Source: Anaerolineae bacterium (lineage in GTDB: Bacteria; Chloroflexota; Anaerolineae; B4-G1; DUEL01). Taken from it: 5,811 bases of DNA. A model generated the notes under the pieces. The model had not been told where the DNA came from, ran no database searches, and saw only the letters and a list, made by a program, of their open reading frames with translations. A program made the position numbers and the translations under genes. The stretch covers positions 1 to 5,811 of the forward strand of contig JAFGOJ010000216.1 of assembly GCA_016926575.1 (NCBI GenBank), written 5' to 3'. This document shows, piece by piece, positions 1 through 5,648 of this stretch. The stretch's first letter is position 1, and every line of letters begins with the position of its first letter.

Positions 1-135
1 GCGCCCAAACACCGCGATCAACATCCTGACCGGGCTGGACTGGCTCAAGTCGGCGTTCGGCTGGAGCGATCAAAAAGGAGGAGAGCGGCTTCCTCCCCCG
101 ACTAGAAGTCGGGGGTTTCCGCCACCGAGATTCTA
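1..135 (+). mobile_element. Possible right end of an IS200/IS605-type element with TnpB C-terminal tail
   Basis: The frame starting at base 2 is open from the window edge and begins RPNTAINILTGLDWLKSAFG. The NTAINIL stretch resembles the conserved D-x-N-A-A-x-N-I region near the C-terminus of TnpB (OrfB), the RNA-guided nuclease carried by IS200/IS605 elements. However, the residue where the last catalytic Asp should be is Arg, so the copy may be decayed or the match may be chance. A strong hairpin at 95-115 follows, as expected of the structured right ends recognised by TnpA. The same frame stays open to 334, but I see no sign that the part after the hairpin is real protein. The element boundary near 135 is a guess. 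The identity is inference from a short fragment. Confidence 0.38.
95..115 (+). repeat. Hairpin, 9-bp perfect stem, 3-nt loop
   Basis: Bases 95-103 (CCCCCGACT) pair perfectly with 107-115 (AGTCGGGGG) around the loop AGA, followed by TTT. Outer bases 85-88 (GCGG) and 119-122 (CCGC) can extend the structure across short internal loops. This matches the look of an IS200/IS605 end hairpin, where it would be the TnpA recognition site and the 3' part of the TnpB guide RNA. A rho-independent terminator is the alternative, but the T-run is only three bases. Confidence 0.6.
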
Positions 136-471
136 TGAGTTGCAAAAAACCAGAGACTCTGGCAAGGGGGTAAGTGGTACCACTGCGCCAAGTACACAGG
201 GTTCAGAAATGGCTGAAATTAGTGGGACGCCCACAGAGACTGGGACTTCTGAGTTCGTGGTTGCAGCCTGGTGTTTGGGCACCAATGTGTCGGGGCAAAC
301 TGGAGAACAAACTTACTCGTTGATTGTAAGGTAGAAGACAAAGTATCACCTCGTCATTCGCGTAATCGCACTTTGAAATCGCTAATTATCACAGGTTTTG
401 ACTCAAGAATTTCAGCCAAAGCTTCATTAAAATGCACACTGAATCATGAGCGCAATTAAAGCAGAAGAACT

Positions 472-598
472 CTGTCATTCTGAGCGAGCGCAGCGAGCGA
501 AGAATCTCACCAGATGCTTTGAAGAACAATTTTCTGTGAAAAAGCGAGATTCTTCGTCTCTCCAGCCGCTTCGCGGCTTCCGTTCCTCAGAACGACAG
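472..598. repeat. 127-bp palindromic (MITE- or REP-like) element
   Basis: The ends are inverted repeats: CTGTCATTCTGAG at 472-484 and CTCAGAACGACAG at 586-598, matching at 12 of 13 positions. A second, perfect 11-bp inverted repeat lies inside, CGAAGAATCTC at 498-508 and GAGATTCTTCG at 546-556. A 6-bp mini-hairpin sits at 564-578 (AGCCGC/GCGGCT). This nested symmetry, with a GCGAGCG-rich left arm, is typical of dispersed non-autonomous palindromic repeats. From memory, the 'CATTCTGAGCGA...GAAGAATCTC' pattern recurs in many environmental bacterial genomes including Chloroflexota, but copy number cannot be judged here. No clear target duplication is visible at its edges. Confidence 0.7.
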
Positions 599-842
599 GC
601 GGAAAGCGGTGTTTCCGCAATTTATGCGTGTAAAAGAATTCGCTTTTTATCGATTCTATTACGCGAATGGTGAGTATCACGCCTCCAGTTGACTCCCCCA
701 AGCTGGAGGCGCAAGTTGTTGCGGTGTACACCGCTTTGATACGTCTTTCAGACCAGGGTGTCACAATAAAGACACCTCAAAGTGGTCCGACTTTTGGGGC
801 CAACCGCCTATAAATTGCGGTGACAGTGTGGGCTTATTAGGC
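599..842. repeat. Cluster of hairpins and palindromes upstream of the unknown gene
   Basis: Six inverted repeats lie almost end to end. They are: 599-618 (GCGGAAA/TTTCCGC, 7 bp, 6-nt loop); 638-668 (ATTCGC/GCGAAT); 681-710 (GCCTCCAG/CTGGAGGC, 8 bp, 14-nt loop); 721-734 (a perfect 14-bp palindrome); 757-776 (GGTGTC/GACACC, 8-nt loop); and 806-842 (GCCTATAA pairing with TTATTAGGC with one bulged base). None is followed by a long T-run, so they are not obvious terminators. They may be recombination or replication structures, operators, or debris of nested small repeats. The base pairing is seen directly; the function is unknown. Confidence 0.55.
721..734. promoter_or_regulatory. Perfect 14-bp palindrome, candidate protein-binding site
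   Basis: GCGGTGTACACCGC is self-complementary over all 14 bases. It lies 139 bases upstream of the ATG at 874. A perfect palindrome with a GTAC centre and no loop suits binding by a dimeric regulator better than an RNA hairpin. No convincing -35/-10 pair could be placed next to it, so the operator role is speculative. Confidence 0.3.
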
Positions 843-873
843 CTGCGAAAACCACGATTGTTAGGGAGTGAAT

Positions 874-1263
874 ATGCCACATATGATGTCAGATCCAAAT
901 TGCTGGAACTATACATACTGCTGGAGATCTCCAAAGCCAATACCGTGCGCGTCGGGTGATGATTCGCTCGATAACAATAATGTGCTGTATGACCCATGCA
1001 CAGAAAGGGCGAGGAAAAGAACCAGAAAGCGCATTGTCGCAGCTTTGACTTTCCTCTTCGACGAAGACTACGTTGCGGGCGGGCGGCTGTACTGGGGAAA
1101 AGACAAAGATTACAGCACGGCATTATTGATGGAGGGTTGGTGGTTTGTTCCGCCGGACGACGACTTGCCGTTCTTTGTAGGTAAGGATGAATTCGAAGCC
1201 CTGGACATCGTCCGCGAGCTTGTTCAGGAAGAGCGCCTGATTGCCTCTGATGGTGGAGTGTAA
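874..1263 (+). CDS. Hypothetical protein, 129 aa, unrecognised
   Basis: I do not recognise this protein. The ATG at 874 is chosen because AGGGAG at 863-868 sits five bases upstream; a GTG at 868 in the same frame would overlap that site and is less likely. The gene ends at TAA (1261-1263). The N-terminal third has four cysteines (C10, C16, C25, C42) among aromatic residues, followed by a very basic run, RARKRTRKR (residues 46-54). A hydrophobic segment (IVAALTFLF, 54-62) is too short and too close to charges for a membrane anchor. The C-terminal half is rich in Trp, Tyr, Phe and Asp (EGWWFVPPDDDLPFF, 87-101) and ends in a probable amphipathic helix (DEFEALDIVRELVQEE). No signal peptide is seen. 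It is the only plus-strand gene, isolated in the accessory block, and ends about 70 bases before the broken acetyltransferase. Horizontal acquisition is plausible. Confidence 0.65.
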   Translation: MPHMMSDPNCWNYTYCWRSPKPIPCASGDDSLDNNNVLYDPCTERARKRTRKRIVAALTFLFDEDYVAGGRLYWGKDKDYSTALLMEGWWFVPPDDDLPFFVGKDEFEALDIVRELVQEERLIASDGGV

Positions 1264-1313
1264 ATAAAAACAGATGACTCTTCCATTTTCTCTTGGTTGG
1301 TATTGATATAACG

Positions 1314-1646
1314 TCAATATGTTTGCTTTATCGTGATCACCCACAGCCGCCGGCATCCTTGCCGGCGGGCTTCTGCTTTGACCGCATCGACCAGCGCAGT
1401 TCCGACCCCTTCACCGGGGCGGAGGCTGTCGATGTTCACAATTTCGCACGCGTCTCCATCGACGTGGTACGTCACCAACCCCACCCTCGCGCCATCGTTC
1501 AGCGCGACGAACCCGGGTAGCGCCGCGGGGTGGTAGACCGTTCCGTGGACGACGACCGCCTCGCTGCTCCAGCGCTGCGCGACGAACTGCCGCACCCACG
1601 CTCGTTCCTCGTCCCGTACCGCTCTGACGTTGATTCCTTGCGTCAT
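1314..1646 (-). pseudogene. GNAT-family N-acetyltransferase, C-terminally truncated
   Basis: The 110-aa product begins MTQGINVRAV and shows the GNAT order: an N-terminal strand with W/RW residues (AWVRQFVAQRW, 16-26), LPGFVAL (43-49), VGLVTYHVDGDACEIVNI (beta hairpin, about 55-72), then the acetyl-CoA pyrophosphate-binding motif RPGEGVGTAL (76-85) and helix VDAVKAEARRQGCRR. It reaches LWVIT (101-105), where relatives I know continue with a TND-type segment and an ALRFYxRRGF helix to about 150-160 residues. Here it turns into IKQTY and stops. The change falls near base 1331, where GC-rich sequence gives way to AT-rich sequence. The missing C-terminal strands help complete the fold, so the product is probably inactive. 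The start lies 12 bases after the PSP1 stop, in the same direction, so the two were probably one operon; its ribosome binding site is weak. The substrate is unknown. Confidence 0.72.
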
Positions 1647-1658
1647 TTTCTGGTTGGG

Positions 1659-2483
1659 TCACTTCTCGCGCGGCAGCACCTCGATCTCTTCCACCGGCAC
1701 TTCCACGCGCCGCTCTTGGATCTGCACCACGACCGTGCCCTTCAACGGCAGCAAATCGATGACGCGGCCCTCTCCCTGCGGGGTCTGGACGAGCGCCTTG
1801 CGGCGGGGTAGGTCCTTCGAGGCTTCGATGTACATCTCGTGCTCGTAGGAGAGGCAGCAGCGCAATCGCCCGCACATCCCGGTGATCTCCGAGGGTGTCA
1901 GGGAGATGCCCTGGCTTTTTCCCATGCGGATCGAAATGGGGAGGAAATCGCTGAGGAAGGAGGAGCAGCAGCGCTGCTCGCCGCAGGCCCCGTACCCGCC
2001 CAGCAGCCGGGCGTGGTCTCGCGGCCCGATCTGGCGCAGGTTGATGCGGGCGCGCGTGGCGTTCCTGAGCTTTTTCTGGAGCCTTTGGACGTTCTCCTTC
2101 GACCCGTTGACGTACAGAATCGTCAACTGCTTCCCGTCCAGGGTATACTCGGCGGTGGCGAGCTTGATCTCCAGTTTTCCCTTGTTGATCTCTTGCTGCG
2201 CCGTATCGAGAATTTCCTGGGCTTTTTCCTGCCACTGCTGGCGCAGGGCCAGGTCGCGCCCGCTCGCGCGCCACAGGATGGGTTTGACGTCCTGCATATC
2301 CTTCGCTTCGACCTGGTGAATGTAGACCGCTTCACCGATCTGCTGCCCGCGGGCGGTATCCACGACGACGAAATCGCCGATCATCAGATCGTTCTCGTCG
2401 CCGGGAGAGAAATGGTAGACCTTGCCGCCGGCGTGAAAGCGCACGCCGACCACGATATGTTCTGAACCTGGCAACTCAGCCAT
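1659..2483 (-). CDS. ricT: PSP1-domain protein, RicT/YaaT-like
   Basis: The 274-aa protein is full length for the PSP1/RicT family. The N-terminal part (about 10-60) is a small beta domain (VGVRFHAGGKVYHF, GDFVVVDTARGQQIGEAV). A helical linker with QEKAQEILDTAQQEI follows, then the conserved core: RDHARLLGGYGACGEQRCC (155-173) and SLTPSEITGMCGRLRCCLSYE (194-214). The six cysteines C167, C172, C173, C204, C209 and C210 are all present; in Bacillus RicT, conserved cysteines bind a [4Fe-4S] cluster. There RicT works with RicA and RicF on RNase Y-dependent mRNA processing and developmental control; relatives elsewhere are largely uncharacterised. The start is supported by GGAG seven bases upstream (2491-2494). 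It lies 181 bases after nuoI on the same strand, separated by a repeat element and a hairpin, so it may be transcribed separately. The family assignment is secure; the cellular role here is inferred. Confidence 0.88.
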   Translation of the reverse strand: MAELPGSEHIVVGVRFHAGGKVYHFSPGDENDLMIGDFVVVDTARGQQIGEAVYIHQVEAKDMQDVKPILWRASGRDLALRQQWQEKAQEILDTAQQEINKGKLEIKLATAEYTLDGKQLTILYVNGSKENVQRLQKKLRNATRARINLRQIGPRDHARLLGGYGACGEQRCCSSFLSDFLPISIRMGKSQGISLTPSEITGMCGRLRCCLSYEHEMYIEASKDLPRRKALVQTPQGEGRVIDLLPLKGTVVVQIQERRVEVPVEEIEVLPREK

Positions 2484-2518
2484 GGCGTTACTCCATACTC
2501 CATCTTATCGGACACAAG

Positions 2519-2542
2519 CGGCGCGGCCTATAGACCGCGCCG
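2519..2542 (-). other. Hairpin in the leader of the PSP1 gene
   Basis: CGGCGCGG (2519-2526) pairs with CCGCGCCG (2535-2542) over eight bases, and AAG/CTT at 2516-2518 and 2544-2546 can extend the stem past one bulged A. The loop CCTATAGA can pair further. On the minus strand it lies 36 bases before the PSP1 start. No T-run follows, so it is a weak terminator candidate for nuoI transcripts and could equally be a 5' leader structure or a short dispersed repeat. Confidence 0.45.
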
Positions 2543-2565
2543 ACTTGCCGACTTTCTTATATTCA

Positions 2566-2665
2566 ACGACGTCTCGTAACTGCTCAGCTACGCTTCGCAG
2601 TTGCCCTTCCCCGTCCGCGAAGGGGGAGATGCTCGGGCGAACCGCCTGAGCAGTTACGACGTCTC
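2566..2665. repeat. 80-bp palindromic element flanked by 10-bp direct repeats
   Basis: ACGACGTCTC occurs at 2566-2575 and again at 2656-2665. Between them the DNA begins and ends with inverted repeats: CGTAACTGCTCAG (2575-2587) and CTGAGCAGTTACG (2646-2658), 13 of 13 matching. Inside is another small stem, CCCTTC (2604-2609) with GAAGGG (2619-2624). Direct repeats outside inverted ends suggest a MITE-like insertion with a target duplication of about 9-10 bp. The outer inverted repeats share bases with the direct repeats, so the exact border is uncertain. The right copy overlaps the last base of the nuoI stop codon, so nuoI is left intact. No T-run marks it as a terminator, though the long stem may stabilise the nuo mRNA 3' end. 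Confidence 0.7.
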
Positions 2666-3246
2666 TACTTCTTCTTTGATGCCAGCTCCTCTGCGTAAGC
2701 GGTGGGGTGGATTTCGGCGTGATGGGAGGTGGGCCGGCTCAGTTTTTCCTTGTCGAACAAGAACGCGTCGCCGCCCTGGAACAGGGCAATCTCGTAGTTA
2801 TTGTCCATCTTGATCGCGTCGAAGGGGCAAAACTCGGCGCAGAAGCCACACGACATACAGATGCCGATGTCGATGTGGAACGACGCCGGCGCACGCAATG
2901 CCTTGCCCGTCTCTGGGTCGGTTGCGCGTTCGATCCAGATACACTGGGGCGGGCAGACCCGCGCGCACATTCCGCACGCCACGCAGCGCAGTTGGGCGGG
3001 GTCTTCGTCATACAGCAGCATGGGGAAGCCGCGGTACCGCTCGGGGAGCGGAAGCCTCTCCTTGGGGTACTGGACGACGAAGATGCCGCGTCCCTCGGTG
3101 GGACTTTGGCGCGTGGGCAGCGCCTCGGCCGAGTAGCGCATGCCGAAGCCGCCCTTGAAGAACCACTTCGCGTCGTCGACGTACGACTCGAAGAACCGGC
3201 GCATCGTGACGCCAAATGACTTGAGAAAGGAAAGTCCGGTCTGCAT
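2665..3246 (-). CDS. nuoI: NADH-quinone oxidoreductase subunit I (NuoI)
   Basis: The 193-aa ferredoxin-like subunit carries clusters N6a and N6b, the last relay before N2 in complex I. Two complete [4Fe-4S] motifs are present: CVACGMCARVCP (C88, C91, C94, C98) and CMSCGFCAEFCP (C130, C133, C136, C140). An extra C102 follows the first. The YRGFPML segment at 71-77 and the phrase ending DAIKMDNNYEIA (143-154) are family hallmarks. The N-terminal helix (residues 1-35, LSFLKSFGVTMRRFFESY) would lie along the membrane subunits. The C-terminus is a polar tail ending ELASKKK. Its ATG overlaps the nuoCD stop by one base (TAATG), with a strong GGGGGAGG ten bases upstream inside nuoCD, so translation is likely coupled. 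nuoH, which normally lies just before nuoI, is absent here. Confidence 0.96.
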   Translation of the reverse strand: MQTGLSFLKSFGVTMRRFFESYVDDAKWFFKGGFGMRYSAEALPTRQSPTEGRGIFVVQYPKERLPLPERYRGFPMLLYDEDPAQLRCVACGMCARVCPPQCIWIERATDPETGKALRAPASFHIDIGICMSCGFCAEFCPFDAIKMDNNYEIALFQGGDAFLFDKEKLSRPTSHHAEIHPTAYAEELASKKK

Positions 3247-4988
3247 TAGCGATCTACCTCCCCCAGGGTGATGTCGACACTGGCCAGGATAATCACCGTG
3301 TCAGCGATCAGGTACCCCTTGCACATCTCTTCCAGCGCGCCGAGGTTGACGAAAGATGGGGAGCGCACGTGGTAGCGATACGGGTTGTTGCCGCCCTCAG
3401 AGACGAGGTAGAATCCCAACTCGCCTTTGGGGGCCTCGATGCGCCCGTATGCCTCGCCGGCCGGCACCTTGATCAAGCCCTTCGGCTTCCCGTCCATAAT
3501 TGGGCCGTCGGGCAGCCGGTTCAGGGCCTGCTGGAGGATGCGCACCGACTGGCGCATCTCTTCCAGGCGCACCATGTAGCGGTCGTACACGTCGCCATTC
3601 TGACGCGTGACTACGTCGAAGTCGAACGAGTCGTAGATGGAGTAGGGCTCGGCGCGGCGGATGTCGTAGGGCACGCCGGAGGCGCGCAGGAGCGGGCCGG
3701 TGCAGCCGTAGGCGATGGCCGTCTCTGCCGGCAGCACGCCCACGTTGATGCTGCGCTGCTTGAAGACCTCGTTATTGGTGAAGAACTGGTCCACCTTGTC
3801 GATGGCCTGGGGCAAGCGCTCGAAGGCCAACTGGCGGGCGTAGGCCACGTCGTCCGCGGTCATGTCGTGCGCCACGCCGCCGAAGCGCATATAGTTGCAC
3901 ATCATCCGCGAGCCGGAGACCCGCTCGAACAGGTCGACGATCAGCTCACGCTCTTCCATCCCCATCAGCATCGCCGTGAAATAGATGCCCAGGTCGTTCC
4001 CGGTGAAGCCGATGTCGATGATGTGGTTGATGAAGCGGGTGAATTCGGCCATGATGACCCGGATGTATTCCGCCCGCTCCGGCACCTTGACGTCCAGCAG
4101 CTTTTCCACCGCGACGGCATAGCCCAGGTTGTTCGACATCGAACAGACGTAGTCCAGCCGGTCGGTGTAGGGCATGTTCCCCAACCACGTGTTCCGCTCG
4201 CCGATCTTGTCGTGGCAGCGGTGGAGGAACCCGACCACCGGCTCCAGCTTCTTGATCGTCTCGCCCTCCAGCGTGACCAGCAGCCGGAGCACACCGTGGG
4301 TGCTGGGGTGGTGGGGACCCATATTCAGGACGACGCGGTCGGTGGGGTGGGCGGTGTCCTTCAGATCGGCGACCTGGTCGTGAGCGATATAGCCCCACGG
4401 GTCGTCGGTGGGGCACCAGCCCTGCATCGAAAAGTCGGCCGGGTAGCGCAGATTGCGCCCCAAGGGGACGCGGCTTTCCGCGCGCACCGGCGCGCCTTCG
4501 GGCCAGCGGCTGTCGAAGGGCTTGGTGTCTGCCTCGTAGTAGACCTCCTGGAAGCCTTTTTGCAAGGGATGGCCTGCGTAGCCCTCCCAGAGCAGGATGC
4601 GCCGCAGGTCGGGATGGCCTTCGAAGCGGATGCCCATCAGGTCCCACGCCTCGCGCTCCTGGAAGTCGGCGGAGGGAAAGAGCGGGGTGAGGGAGGGGAC
4701 GGTGGGGTTCTCGCGGTCGGCGTGGACGTGGAGTACCAGCGGGCCGCCTTCGCTTTGGTAGAAATGGTAGACCGCTTCGAAGCGCGGGGGCAGGCCGTCG
4801 GTCGCCGCGGGATAGTCCACACCGGTGACGCTGGACAGGTAACGGAATCCTAGCTCGTCGCGCAGAGCGGTAGCGACGGCGACCAGGTGGTCGCGGTCGA
4901 CGATCAGCCCGGTGTAGGGCGCGTGCGCGTCCTGAATGGCATCGGGGAACTTGGCTTTCAGGGTTTCGTGGGTGGCCTGGATAGTCAT
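3246..4988 (-). CDS. nuoCD: Fused NADH-quinone oxidoreductase subunits C and D (NuoCD)
   Basis: The 580-aa protein joins the 30-kDa-type NuoC domain (about 1-150) and the 49-kDa-type NuoD domain (about 215-580) through a linker of about 65 residues. The NuoC signature is EREAWDLMGIRFEGHPDLRR (111-130). The NuoD part starts LNMGPHHPSTHGVLR and ends SVDITLGEVDR, the canonical C-terminus. By alignment from memory with Thermus Nqo4, the quinone-chamber residues His38, Tyr87 and Asp139 correspond to H231, Y280 and D332, all kept. It lacks the paired CxxC motifs of [NiFe] hydrogenase large subunits, so it is a true complex I subunit and not a group 4 hydrogenase. Near the chamber it has VGFLHRCHDKIGE (C258, D260), where many relatives have a G-F/I-E-K pattern, and MMCNY (C364). 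Its ATG overlaps the nuoB TGA by one base (TGATG). NuoC-NuoD fusion also occurs in E. coli, so fusion alone is not novel. Confidence 0.95.
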   Translation of the reverse strand: MTIQATHETLKAKFPDAIQDAHAPYTGLIVDRDHLVAVATALRDELGFRYLSSVTGVDYPAATDGLPPRFEAVYHFYQSEGGPLVLHVHADRENPTVPSLTPLFPSADFQEREAWDLMGIRFEGHPDLRRILLWEGYAGHPLQKGFQEVYYEADTKPFDSRWPEGAPVRAESRVPLGRNLRYPADFSMQGWCPTDDPWGYIAHDQVADLKDTAHPTDRVVLNMGPHHPSTHGVLRLLVTLEGETIKKLEPVVGFLHRCHDKIGERNTWLGNMPYTDRLDYVCSMSNNLGYAVAVEKLLDVKVPERAEYIRVIMAEFTRFINHIIDIGFTGNDLGIYFTAMLMGMEERELIVDLFERVSGSRMMCNYMRFGGVAHDMTADDVAYARQLAFERLPQAIDKVDQFFTNNEVFKQRSINVGVLPAETAIAYGCTGPLLRASGVPYDIRRAEPYSIYDSFDFDVVTRQNGDVYDRYMVRLEEMRQSVRILQQALNRLPDGPIMDGKPKGLIKVPAGEAYGRIEAPKGELGFYLVSEGGNNPYRYHVRSPSFVNLGALEEMCKGYLIADTVIILASVDITLGEVDR

Positions 4989-5593
4989 CAGTTTGCCTCA
5001 CTCACTTGCTGTTCGAGTCGCCAGTCGACCAGGTCGGGCCCTAGTTCAGGCACGGGGATGCTTCCGGCCATTTCGCCCTTGCGGTACCAGCGCAGGTCCT
5101 TGATCGACTCGCGCTCCATGCGGGCGTGGATGCTGAGGATGCCGTGCAGCAGCGCCTCGGGGCGTGGCGGGCAGCCGGGCACGTAGACGTCGACGGGCAG
5201 GAACTTGTCGACCCCCGAGACGACGTTGTACCCTTCCTTGAACGGGCCGCCCGAAATCGCACAGGCGCCCATCGCCAGGACGTACTTGGGTTCCGGCATC
5301 TGGTTGTAGATGCGGATGACCTGGGGAGCCATCTTCTTCGTTACCGTGCCAGTGATCATCATCAGGTCGGCCTGCCGGGGACTGGCGCGCATGATCTCCA
5401 TCCCAAAGCGTGACAAGTCGAACCGGGCGGCTGCCGCGGCGATCATTTCGATAGCGCAGCAGGCCAGGCCGAAAAAGATCGGCCAGAGAGAGCGCTTGCG
5501 GGCCCAGTTGTAGACGTGATCAATGGGGGTAAGATGGACAGTACCAACCAGATCAGGGGGAATATCGGGTAATTGCCTCTCGCGGCTTGGCAT
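4988..5593 (-). CDS. nuoB: NADH-quinone oxidoreductase subunit B (NuoB)
   Basis: The 201-aa protein holds cluster N2, which passes electrons to quinone. All four ligands are visible: the tandem C45-C46 (FGLACCAIEM), C111 (AMGACAISGG) and C141 (VPGCPPRPE). The region DLMMITGTVTKKMAP (76-90) is also typical. The start is set at the ATG at 5591-5593 (MPSRERQLPD), preceded by AGGGAGGAA with GGAGG ten bases upstream. A longer open frame reaches 5719, but its 42 extra residues do not resemble NuoB, lack a ribosome binding site and run through the promoter. It is the first gene of the operon and overlaps nuoCD by one base. nuoA, the usual upstream neighbour, is not in the 218 bases before it. Length matches the family. 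Confidence 0.96.
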   Translation of the reverse strand: MPSRERQLPDIPPDLVGTVHLTPIDHVYNWARKRSLWPIFFGLACCAIEMIAAAAARFDLSRFGMEIMRASPRQADLMMITGTVTKKMAPQVIRIYNQMPEPKYVLAMGACAISGGPFKEGYNVVSGVDKFLPVDVYVPGCPPRPEALLHGILSIHARMERESIKDLRWYRKGEMAGSIPVPELGPDLVDWRLEQQVSEAN

Positions 5594-5601
5594 ATCGTTG
5601 C

Positions 5602-5610
5602 TTCCTCCCT
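5602..5610 (-). promoter_or_regulatory. Ribosome binding site of nuoB
   Basis: On the minus strand AGGGAGGAA lies in front of the ATG at 5593; its GGAGG core is separated by ten bases. It decides the start, as the next upstream in-frame ATG has nothing comparable. Confidence 0.8.
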
Positions 5611-5648
5611 CTATAAGGAATGTGGAACAGTCGAGTGCAAACGATAAG

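Larger units (their letters stand above)
136..867. other. Non-coding accessory stretch, no convincing gene
   Basis: About 730 bases with visibly lower GC than the nuo region. Short open frames exist (for example to 334, 271-459 and 446-673), but none has a ribosome binding site plus recognisable protein, and the last runs through an inverted-repeat element. The stretch holds two small palindromes near its start (150-162 with CCAGAG/CTCTGG arms, and the perfect 12-bp AGTGGTACCACT at 173-184), the 472-598 repeat element and the 599-842 hairpin cluster. I see no tRNA or rRNA. Confidence 0.6.

Noticed and set aside
95..115. CRISPR repeat or tandem array
   Set aside because: The hairpin occurs once; no regularly spaced direct repeats were seen anywhere in the window.
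446..673. A 75-codon plus-strand open frame
   Set aside because: Most of it is the 472-598 inverted-repeat element and an adjoining hairpin; no ribosome binding site or family resemblance.
798..866. Integron attC-like site (GGCCAAC ... GTTAGGG around an imperfect hairpin) upstream of the orphan gene
   Set aside because: Neither end fits the RYYYAAC/GTTRRRY core, and an attC should follow its cassette gene; no matching site is seen after 1263.
1411..2274. A 287-codon minus-strand open frame overlapping the PSP1 and acetyltransferase genes
   Set aside because: Its product is dominated by Arg, Ala, Gly and Pro as in out-of-frame high-GC reading, while the frames of PSP1 and GNAT carry recognised motifs over the same bases.
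3369..4853. A 494-codon open frame on the plus strand, antisense to nuoCD
   Set aside because: It is the complement of a clearly conserved high-GC gene, its residue make-up (many Val, His, Asp, Gly, Leu) is that of an antisense shadow, and no ribosome binding site or recognisable motif supports it.
3246..4988. Group 4 [NiFe] hydrogenase large subunit instead of NuoD
   Set aside because: The N- and C-terminal CxxC pairs that hold nickel are absent, whereas complex I quinone-site residues and the NuoD C-terminal ending are present.
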